DNA from: Tethya wilhelma
Lineage: Eukaryota; Porifera; Demospongiae; Tethyida; Tethyidae
Assembly (NCBI GenBank): GCA_964030475.1
Contig: CAXIPT010000007.1
Span: forward strand, 2,052,848 to 2,116,847
Length of the DNA stretch: 64,000 nt
Direction: 5' to 3'
In this document: piece after piece, positions 10,101-22,301 of the stretch
Layout of the letters: every line of letters begins with the position of its first letter
How positions within the stretch are numbered: position 1 is the first letter of the stretch
Notes under the pieces: model-generated
What the model was told of the DNA's origin: nothing
Database searches by the model: none
Seen by the model: only the letters and a program-made list of their open reading frames with translations
Program-made: the position numbers and the translations under genes

Positions 10101-13100
10101 TCGGCTTTGTGGGATAGCTTTCTCTATCAATTTTTAGAAGGCAAAGGTCGGAATGCACTTAAGAAATGCAGTGTAGTGCTAGCTGCACGCCCAGAAATAA
10201 ATCGCAAGTCCTTAAGTCAGGTACTGACAGCTCGTGTTCGTATTGAAGGATTTGAGAGTTCAAAGTTGGAAGCATATCTTGACTTAAGCTTAAGCAGTGA
10301 TCAGTTGATTAAAAAAGAATTGGCCCAAACTCTCAAGATAAACCCACAATTGGTAGGACTTTGCAGTCTTCCACTTAATGCAGCCATTTTGGTCCATCTT
10401 TACCACTTCCTGAAAGACAACCTTCCATCAACCACTACTGGCCTGTTCAAACCACTAGTTTTGAATCTGCTTCTTCGATACATACAACATACAAAGAAAG
10501 AGCACCCAGAAATCAAAGACTTTTCGGCACTTCCTGAAGATATTTTGCCAAAATTTAATGCAGTTTGTAAGCTAGCATATTCAGCGTTTATGAATCACAC
10601 CCGAATTTTCAGTGAACAGATGTTGGAGATGCATAATTTAAGAAAAACAGAAGATGCAATGGGTTTTCTCAAGTTTCACCAGCAACTGACAGCTTTTGGT
10701 TCCAGTTACCGATTTAGCTTCTTACACTTGTCACTACAAGAGTTTCTGGCAGCTGTACACATACAAAATATGAGTGATCATCATCAGGTTCAAACTGTTC
10801 AAAGGATACTTCAAATAACTCCACTTAGTCCAGTGCTCCCATTTTATGCAGGACTTACAAAGCTTTCAAATAGAGCTACTTTTAACTTGTTATCAAAAGT
10901 CACAGAGGTTGATTTGGACCCCCATAGTGTTATGCAAACCCTTTCAAAATCTCCAACATATGCAAGTGACAGACGACGACTATTTCTGGCTCTTACCAAC
11001 TGCATATATGAGACACAACTATCCACATTAATTGAGGAAATTCCTTCCATAAAATTCAGAATAATTTGTTTGAATGAACTTCCATTAATTCCATCTGATT
11101 GCCTATCTCTAGGTTTCTTCATGGGCAATATATCCAATTTATTCTTGATGATTGCTTTTTGCTCAATAAGTGATATAGGTCTTCATACCCTGGTTAATCA
11201 GATGAAACACAGCCACTTTGCAAGGAAACAAACTGCTACAAATGTTATTGACATTTCTAATAATAGATTTAGAAAACAAACTCTACCACTGCTGAAAGAT
11301 ATGCTACAAATTCTTTATGAGATTAAAATTAATCACTGCTGGTATTGCTGCCCAAACAAACTACTTACAACAATTATTGAAGGATTGCAAACATATAGCA
11401 ACTTGTGTGAGATAGCAATGGGATCTTGCAATATAGGTCCTTCTCATATATATCACCTTATCATTTTAATACTCACAGCAAAAAACCTGGAACGTCTATT
11501 GCTAGATGATAACAATATTGGGAGTGTCATGTATCTCTTTTCAGAAGCACTCAAGATATCAAACCTTAGGGGACTAAGCTTGGCTCGCTGCCAAATAGAC
11601 AATTCCAGTTTAGGGTATTTGTCAGACACTGTCTCTCAACACCCACATCTAACGAATCTGGTAGTTGATAAAAACAATTATAATCCCACTTCAGTGACTA
11701 GATTTTTGAACCAGCTTCTTAAGAGAAATACAGTATTAGAATTGCTGAAGCTAGAATTTTATACCTTGAATGCTGAACAAGTGTCTCTTATTGATCAAAT
11801 CAATGAGAAACGTATGGAAAAGAAAAGACCACACTTAACTGTTACACAGAACCCTTGGGAATTTGAAGTTTTAAAATTACAGTACTTGTCGGATTATCAT
11901 AGATCATATAGACAGAATCCACAGTTGCACACAAGAGAACAGAACTGAGTAAACATAAATGGAATAATTATGCTGATTAAAATGAGATGTACAAAATTTA
12001 GCATGAACATGCAGTAGACTCTATTCAAATTTTTGTGCTACTTTTTCACACTATACATGCATGCATACATGTTGTTTTTTTTTCTATAAAATTTTATGCA
12101 CAAATGTTGAAGGCACCTATGGTACACAACCCTCGGCACACTCAACTCCATGGCACGTTATGTATAACCACTATGAGGCGAGTTCAACTTGATAATTCCC
12201 AATTTCATGCAGCCTGGATCTATAGTTTTATCTCTGCCTGAGCCATAGCAATTTGGCTATACTTCCAGGAGGGATATTATTCACTAAAGGAATCAAAACA
12301 ATACAATTATTCACTATAGTGAATGTATATTATGTACGGGGGAGGGGGGGGGGTCCTTATTCAGTGACTCCTGAGCAAATTATGCAGGCACATCATGTTT
12401 TTCATGAAGTAATGAGTCAGTGACTCCAGTTCATACAAAAGCAACTGATAAACAATTATATGACTGAGATGGGCACTTATAGAGGCCCACTATCTAGCAT
12501 AACTTGTATATAATCAAGTACAACCACCTTTCAAGCTCTAATACTGCATGTCTATATAACACACACTATGGTTATAAGTGCTCAGAAGAGCACAAAGCCT
12601 CAGATTTCAAAAATTAGAGCGTTCTACAAGATTCTACACACCTATCTTCAAGATAATTTGGGTTCATGAACTAAGTATATGTATCTTTGTCACTTAATGG
12701 AGCTGTAATACATCTTGTAAAAGACAGAATGACAGACACACAAAACAACTACTATACCCTCAGTATGTGCCAAGGGTTAATTATTATAATAGTTATATAC
12801 TACCTGTATGCCCAGCTATGATGATAGACTATTGACTCACCAGCAGAGACAGTGAAAATCTGGCTCTTCACTGCAACGGGCGGGAAAGTGACAGTACTGC
12901 TGAGGTCGTAGGAGAGAGGGTCGGAGGCCCGCCTCCACTTGATGGTGAAGGTACCCATAGAGACGTTGTGAGTGGGAGCAGCGGTCATTGTCGGCAGCTG
13001 TTGGTTCCTCGGGAGGAGAAGACAAAGACACTCTGTAGCTTTGTCACCGGGGTCCAGCTCCACTGTGAGGGAGGAGGGGAGAGGGTGTGTGAGGAAGGAG

Positions 13101-15672
13101 GGAAAAGGGTGTGTAAAAGAGGAGGGGAGAGGGTGTGAGGGAGGAGGGAGAGGGTGTGAGGGAGGAGGGGAGAGGGTGTGTGAGGGAGGAGGGGAAAGGG
13201 TGTGTGAAAGAGGAGGGGAGAGGGTGTGAGGGAGGAGGGAGAGGGTGTGTGAGGGAGGAGGGGAGAGGGTGTGTGCACAGTAGTACTTATNCTATTATTG
13301 TAATGACAGACAGAGAGAAGATAGTGCATGAAGAAGAACTCGTAGCTGTCTTGCCTTCTGTTGGCTATGTTAAGCGCCTAAGGCGTGAATTTGAGGAACA
13401 TTCATACCTCCAGGCCCTGAAATAGCGATTTCCAACCTATGTATTTTGCATTATGCAGCTATTGTCTAGTACTGAGGTTAGTAGCGCTTGCATTTAATAA
13501 GCTGGTCACAAAAATTTTAAATGTCAGGCGAACATCTCAGCGTTTGTTGCATTGAAATTGGTCGAGTTATCGTAAAGTTATGAGCATGCGTAATCAGGTA
13601 ATCGCAAAAAGCCATACAAAACATATGGAGGAAAATGTTTACAGGAAAATCAATGGACCAAGTGGCATGGCTGACAGGCTGATTTTGAAAGCTATTCCGC
13701 GGATGATAAAGACACTACTGGTTAGTTTGACACTTTCTAGGGTAACTTGGGGTGCTGATTTCAAATTTGTGCACTGTTTTTGCTCTAAATATAATGCTAG
13801 TATAGAAACTGGGCAAAACTTAGGGAAAAGTTAATAATAACTAGGAGTTTGAAAAGTGTTACAAGCTGGTGTATGTTTCATAGGTTGAAGAGACTGGGCA
13901 AAAAGCCCAAGGAAATATTTTAGTAGCTTGCGGAATTTGAATAAAAGGGAAAAAATGTTACATTTAATGGGTTTACTCCAGGGTGCATGGTGGTGGGCAT
14001 TATTAGAAGTAGCCATATAACTGTAGAAATGTCTGCTCAGCATCACTGGCCCAGTTTGTTAAGCCGCTGCATGAGTGAGTTGATATGGTGTATTCTTTTG
14101 CTGAAGGGTATTTGAAGCCATAGAATTGGTTCTCATCTGAAAGTAGAAACCTTACTGAACATTTTGGTGAAAGTTTGACATTCATATCTCAATTTAAAAT
14201 TGGTAAATGCAATAGTGTAATTTCTGCGGAGTCAACCTGAAGCCATAGAAATTTTTGATGTTAAAGTAGAAGTCTTCCTGAACATTTTGGTGAAATTTTG
14301 ATAGTCGTAGCTTATCCGATGACTAAGTTATGATCAATTATAGTTAAGGTGTTTTAGGGTGTTACAGAGAATCCCGTAAAACACATATTATGTGCAACTT
14401 TGTCCCGTAACTTTTGATTGGAAGCAGCTAAGAAGGTCAAACTTGTTTTATTTTGGTTGCATAGACATGTAGAACCCATTTGTAGTACATATGTTGCATT
14501 TGTATGGTTTCCTAAAAATGGTTGGAAATCGCTACCTGAAATTCATGACAGCGTGGAAAGCCCTCAGCGATCGCCTGCTGTTTAGGCTCTCGATGATACA
14601 AAAATTGACATGAAACACCACGAGCTGTGTTTGGTGGCCAGTTACATACAGTAACACCTTTGATGTTATAACCAATCACACTCTTGAAAGTGTTGTAGTC
14701 ACTCACTCCGGGGCACACTATAAATGATGGGTCATTTAGTCGACTGAATACATTCTCAATGTTGGACTCTCCCCTGACGTCACCCTCTTCCAGCACATTG
14801 TCGTACACAAACAACTTGTACCTCTGATTGGAATCGACTACTACTCTCACAGCATCATGAGGACCAATTATATCATCAACTTTCAGCTTATTCGTAATAA
14901 CATGGTACTGTGACACAGAGTTACCCAAGGCAGCTCTTATCTCTACAATTTCCAAATGATTATACTCTTTCTTCAACATCACGTAGAGAAAGAGCTTCAT
15001 CCCCAGTTAATTTGTTAATAAGAGCTTTTCTTCTTGGAGTAGAGACTGTTGTGGGAGCTGGAGGGGGTGGATCCAATGAGGCCTGTTCCACACAGTGTTC
15101 CATAAGCTTCCTTCTTTTGCTAATAGCCTAGACGCAAATGTGTAATAGCTGTACACAACTCAAGTGGGGGTTGTCTGCACGAAAGAGAGAACACAACTCA
15201 TTATCCTGTCATGAAAAATGCCAGCGTTCTGAAGCTACATCAAGATATCCGTTTGAATACCTCAGTCCTGATAGCAAGAGCTCAAAGATTAAAAATATGC
15301 GCAAAACAATCAGTGATCTCAAGATGAAAGTGAAGGGCTGTGTTAAGAGAATTGAGAAACTTTGCACACTGATGAACAAAATGATGAGATAAGTATGCTT
15401 GTAAATTCTATTCACCAGTCATCAGAGGGACAGAATGAACTAGAAGCTATCTTTTCCGAAGCTGAACAATCTGGAGAGGGGCATGGAGAAATACTTAGAG
15501 AGCTTTGGAAGAATGATGTAACAGACATGGATCGCTGTTTTAGAGATATGAAGACAAACAGTAAGACTGTTTACATGCATACTTGCACATTTCCTAAATA
15601 AAGAGCACTGTATTTACAGGTAGCACTACTAACAAGTGGTCAACTGTCACACTGAGAATAGGAACAATGTAT

Positions 15673-15720
<48 letters not shown>

Positions 15721-15920
15721 NCACAGTGGCAAACTACATACTGAATGAAACTGGCTGGCAGAAATATATAGTTGCCATGGTGATGTACAGTGTATCTCGG
15801 TGACAAGGACAAATGGTTCATCGTAGAGGACGTAGTCTGTTGGTTTGAATCTCATGTTCATCAGTTTGTAGGCCAAATCGAAAGGCTTTGTGATCTGAAG
15901 GGTCTCAGAATGCATCTGGT

Positions 15921-15951
<31 letters not shown>

Positions 15952-17778
15952 AAGACTTTTTATATCTGTTTGTTTTTATCTCTCTTTGTAGTTTGTAGTA
16001 AAGCTTTGCACAAACTAACCCAATTCACTATGCATATTCATAAAAGCAACTATCACTTTCTTCACCCCCCCCCCCCACACACACACACACACCTAAAGAA
16101 GCCTAGGTTATGTAATATGTGCATTATGTGCTCACCTTCTGACAGACACACTCCACCTCCTCCCATCTCTCACCAACTTCACACTGGATCTTGTAACTCA
16201 GCTACACCAAAACAAAACACAAACAGTAATTAGGTCTTCACAAAAATTTGCACCAACAAATCCTGCTACACAGCACTGTAATGCTTAAGATTGTGGATAC
16301 AAAGTTGCCAATTTTTTTGCTCTAAATAAAAATGCTAACAAAATGGAATCACAATGTTACTGTAGCCAGTGGAGGTACGACACGTGAGTGTCAATTCAAT
16401 GGTTTTGCTGACTCAGCATGGTAGGTGCACATGACCAAATCCAATAGCAAACTTTGGTGGTCATGTGATTGGAATGCACTAATTGACACTCGCTTGTCAT
16501 ACCGGTACCTCTTCTGTACTGTAGCTAAGGACTACACAATACAAGTGAAGGCAGTGAGACCATATCCAAGTCCTCTGACTAGAGGATTTGAGTCTTACAA
16601 CTAAAGAAGTGAGTCCTCTGTCTGACTAACTAAAAAAGGCCTCAGTAAGTGTATGCTAACACTGAGTACTACCAGTTTCAACCAACTCACAGTGACATCC
16701 ATCTTCCTGCTGCCCACTCCCTGAGCACACAGGTAGACCTTGCCCTCAAACTTCTCTCCTCTCCCCAGCTCCTCACAGCTCAGCTCCAACGACTGCCTCT
16801 GCTGCTGTTGGTCGGAGGAGCCCACCGTTGATGAAGATGATAATGGGAGGGTGGTGGTGGAGGAAGAGGGTGGAGCATCGAAGAGCTCGGCTGTAAGTGA
16901 GAACGAAAAAGAGGAAAGTTTTGCATTTTCACTATACTAGTGAGAAATATTATAAGTACAGCCTAAAGAAGTAGTGAAGTATAACACAAAATCACCACGG
17001 TGATCAATCATCAAAATTAATTTTTTATTCAACAAAATTTGGGGTTGTATGCCTTTGGAATATAGCTACAATTTAAGTTATTACCAAATCAAAAATTTTT
17101 ATTTGAGTTAACAGCTAAAAGGGAGGGGGGTTGTAGACTAACTTTTGTTTGATATATTCGCACCTCGAGAGTTATAATGACTGAAACTAAAGCTTACACA
17201 ATGGTTGTGTCTCATCCAGGGACTCTGGTAGAGTGAGGGAGACAAGCAGATCAGAGATCTTCCTCTCTTCCTTGTTGAAGACCTCCACATCAATGGCGTA
17301 GTACTCCCCAGTGAGAGCTGGGGTCTGGTGAGTGAGGGTCAGGTCCACATTAGCAACTCGTGGGAGAATTCTGAGAGAGAAAATTACAGAGGGAAAAGGA
17401 TATTAGGCCGAATAGGAATTAAGAACACTAATGTTTTTTTTTTTTGTTTTTTTTTGTTTTTTTTGAAATTTAAATTTAGTCAAGATCACTGTTCATTTTT
17501 GCTCACAAACTTTCTTACATATCTATCAATGTAACTATATGCATAGTACTGTTTCTATAGAAACATATCGTGACTGTGATGTCACATGACTAAGCGTGAG
17601 CATCTTATAGATGAAGATACAGGTATTGTCATTACGTGGTGGAGTTGAGCTGGTGAAGCTTCTGCCAACTGAGAGGAGGAGGTTTGGAAGAGAAGGAGCC
17701 AGAGAGTCCATTGCTCCAGACAAGAGTCACTGGGCACACATCACTGCTACCAAACACAGCCTCAACAGCTTCCACCTT

Positions 17779-17834
<56 letters not shown>

Positions 17835-19527
17835 AAGAGGTCAAGAGGTCACTAACACACACAGCCTCTTTCTCTCGGTACTACACCTGTGATACAACAT
17901 AACTAATTTAACATACAGTGATGGTCCCGTCAACTGAGTTCTGATTTGCAGGGAATGAAAAGACAAACTGTTTCACAACATTAGGTTCCAGCTGGAAGCT
18001 CTCTTCTTTCACACAGTAGCTGTTATACACCTAAACATACATAGTTAAGGATTATATCATCACATTTAATAGGCCATTACATCATCATTACCTCATCACT
18101 AAAGTTAAGGATTACATCATTACACCTAATAAAATCATGCCATTACATCATCATTACCTCATCACTAAAGATCACTTTAAGGGAGCTGAGAGAGAAAGGA
18201 AGAGGAGCACTAGAGCACAGGTACACTGTCAACTCAATAGGCTGGTCAGCTTTAAAGGAACGCTGGGAGAACACAGTCTTACACTCAACTGGGAAAGAAA
18301 TAAATAGAATACAATCTGGTTTGTGAATCAAACTGTATGTAAAGAATACAATACACACGAGCAGGTCTAAACAAGCTGGGACCTTGTGTACTACTGTATT
18401 GCTAGAAATTTTCGAGGAATAAATTTTGGCAGAAAGGCCATTGCCAAACTTTTAATGATATTATTTTCGAGGATTGAGCAGCCCCACCCATTTATTGTAA
18501 TACGATCCCAAAATTTTCTTAGATCGCCAGCAATCCTTGAAAACAGCGAAATTTATACTCCTTGAAAATTTCTAGCTATACGGCATTGCAGCAAAATCCC
18601 AACTGCAAAAGAGATTGAGTTTTAACACAATCTAATGAGTCTAAACTCGTATCTCTTACCACAGACTGCAAGTGGGGAGACTTGAAGCACGAATTCCCTC
18701 CTCTCAGGATTGGCCCATCTCTCACTAGCATCACTCAGAGATGCACTGTCTACACCAGGCTCAGGAGAAGGGGTGTGTCCCTGTGTAGCATGTGACTATC
18801 ATGTGATAGATCATGTGACACACTCTATATACAGTGTATACCTGAAACATGGTGATAACATTCTGTTGTATTCTCTTCTTTTCATCTTCTGGGACAGAGA
18901 AGTCTAAAAAACAAAATGTTAAGAAATCCTACAATACTACATGGTCCTTCTACCACACAGAACATTGGTCCAAAAGAAGTCTAAACATTCTAAATATTTT
19001 TAAGCTGGTACACTCTAGCATTTATTATTCCAGGTTCTTCTTTTTGTTTCAATAAGTACAGGAGAGAGAACAAGGCAATATCAGTGACTCAACAAACAGC
19101 CATACTTTCACTCAATTGAACCGATCATTCCCAATACATGTACACCTCAAGCATGAACTCTAAATACTTTGATTATCAAGAAGATAGCTTTTCAATGACT
19201 ATTATAATTATAGTTAACCTGGCAAAATAATTCACTACTAAAGGCCATCATCATAGCTTCATTCCCAGCACACACACACACCCCAACTCCTCTGCTCTGT
19301 TTTTCTAAAAAAAAAAAGCTACTAAAAGGGGCCTGGGATTGATTGAGTCTCATGACCACCGTATTCACAAGGGGTCAAGGATACATCTGCCAATGAGTTC
19401 GAGGGCTGTTGTGAAGTAGAACTGAAGGTCAGCAAGGAGATAGGAGCACCTGAGGATGGTGTTGAGGACATGGGCCAGGACCGTCCACCATTGCTCCCTC
19501 CGGTACACCTCAACAAGAGCATTCAAC

Positions 19528-19588
<61 letters not shown>

Positions 19589-20260
19589 TGGTGTCAAGTG
19601 AGTGAGTCTGGTAATTTGAACATTTACAAGCATGTAAAGATGTGCATTAGGCCTAAAGTCTCTCTGGTTTGAGAATACCAGTAGAAAAAATCGAATAATT
19701 TTCTTATTATCCAACCAATTTCAAAATTTCAAGCACCATTATTGGAAAGTGTTCATCCTCCCCGTTCTTTTGGTTGCTTTTCCAGCTTCCTACACCTTAC
19801 CAGTCAAAAGTTAGCTATTTTGTCCCATAGGAAAAGTAGGGCATCAATCTCATTATTTCACTTTCGGCGGAATTCTCAAATCAGATGGACTTTAGTAGGT
19901 GCAATAAAGGGTGTGGTCGTGGGAGTGGCAGTAGGAGGAGCCTGTGTATTCTCTTCAACAATACTAAAAGATGCACATTTCCATTGGAAACTATTTAAAT
20001 GCAAATGTACACACATATACTAGCTCCTGCCTCAATTATTCCTTCAATACTTTCAGAAAATATCACAAATAGGAGAGCTTCAAGATTAGTCAGTAAAGTT
20101 GTAACTTACACGAGAGAATTTTCATAGTTCTTCACGTGGTAGTACTCTTCAGCTAGTAGCATCTTGAGGAAGGTGATCATCCTCTCAGAGTGATGGCTCT
20201 TGAACTGATCCACCGCATTTGTCAACAGAGGAATGATCTGCCACTGAGGAGAGGGGGAGG

Positions 20261-20333
<73 letters not shown>

Positions 20334-20401
20334 NNNNNNNNNNNNNNNNNNNNNNNNNNNNNNNNNNNNNNNNNNNNNNNNNNNNNNNNNNNNNNNNNNN
20401 N

Positions 20402-20436
<35 letters not shown>

Positions 20437-20660
20437 CACTCTGATCTGAAGAACAGCAACATATGGTGTCATTCATTGTAGATGGAAATAGTTTTGTGTG
20501 GTTGTGTTGTCTGGCCTGGAGAGCACAATAGGTTTTGCATAATTGCTGAGTCATGCTGTGTGTGTGGCAATAAAATTCACATGAACTGTAAAAGGAAGGT
20601 AGTGCACCATGGCTGGGACTCTATGTAGTTTCTTATAAAAGGGAGCTCAGCTAATGCATG

Positions 20661-20725
<65 letters not shown>

Positions 20726-22257
20726 ACATTGCGGCTTAATCTCTATTGCAGCTCTAGCCAGTGATGGCGTGATACTCCTTCTTGTGTTCCTCTATCTCCC
20801 TTACAGCCACCACCTCATCGCACACGGCACACACAGTCAATGTCTTATCACATGGCAGCTAGCTACAGAATACCTAGTGCTTTCACAGCACTATATACTG
20901 CTGGACTCCTACAGTATATAGCTAGGTGTTACATGCAGAGACATTCGACTTTTCCTGTTATTAATGAAGAAAGTTTACTTCAAGCTGCTAATCGGTTCAA
21001 AGAGTTGATTCAAGGTTGAGAGGCAAGAGCAAGGGTTTGCACCTCCAGTTCAAGAGGGTGTTCTCATTGGGGATGAACTCAAGGTTTGTTTGGATTTGAG
21101 TGTTGCTTCTGTTTATAGTCATAAAAATCATACATAATTATATGCTTATTTATCAGGTCCAATCATGCATGATATGGAACAGCACTAACTCAGCTATAGT
21201 GGGGTTTGCAATGTCTTCTGATGACTTTGCTAGTTTGCACAATTTGTATGATGAATTGGATGAAGAAGATCATACACAGAAGACAACATATGTTATTCAG
21301 TTTTTGTGAAGAGACATCTCTTCTCAGTTTGATGTGATTGGACCATACTTCACCATGCCTTCTACAGTGGAAGCAAAGTTTCTCCATGGTATTGTCACGA
21401 AAACCATGCATGCTTGCTTTTATTCAATTTGGGTTCAGAGTTCGAGCTTTATTGTCTGACGGTGCTAGTTCAAATCTTTCCTTGATGAAAGTGCTGTGTA
21501 ATGTTACCGATGATAGTACATTGCCGATCTCTCCTTGGTTTATTTCACCATATGACAATGGAAAAGTTATCGTATGTCCCTCACATCAAGTGAGTATTCA
21601 CACACACAAATGTATATTCACATTCTCTCTCTCCCTCTCTCTCTCCTTCCCCCCTTCCCCAAACACTTGCAGTTAAAGAACATGATAGCTGCTTTGTACA
21701 GTTCTCGTGATGAGGGGACTAAAGATTTTACGATGAATGACTCTAGTTTTGGATGGGAGTCCATTGTTGATATTTATGAGAAGGAGTTGTTTCAGGCAAA
21801 GAATGGAATCAGTAGAAGAGCTCCTGGCCTTAAATATTCCCATATTGTACATGACAACTGGACACGATTAAATGTCCTACCAGCTAAGATAATGCAGGTA
21901 ATGTATATATGTATATGTGACTATAATTGTGGATCTGATTCCAACCATGAATGTTGCATTGTGTGTCTGGGTATCATAGCAACATTACATGATATCTGCT
22001 ATTCATGAGCTTATTGAGAAGGAACCTCTAAACTGTTACAAGTATGTAGCAGAATATTTGGAAGCATGTAACAAGATATTTGAAGAAGGAATTCTGTCGC
22101 ATCACATCGTCAGTACTTCAGAGCATAAAGTCATTGAAAATATGGACAAAGGCTTCAAGTTTTTTCATGACTGGAAGGATACACTATCCAATGAACATCC
22201 AGATGTCAAATTAAGAAGTCCATTGCAGAAGAACTTCCTTGCTTGGCAGGTGACAAA

Positions 22258-22301
<44 letters not shown>

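Noticed and set aside
13085..13329. Proline- or glycine-rich ORFs on both strands
   Set aside because: They are translations of the purine/pyrimidine minisatellite.
17632..17902. ORFs rich in RE or LS repeats, also at 20185-20554
   Set aside because: They come from GA/CT microsatellites; the second spans an assembly gap.
19742..20023. 93-residue plus-strand ORF in a TRAPPC11 intron
   Set aside because: No recognisable motif, splice support or paralogue; typical of chance frames.
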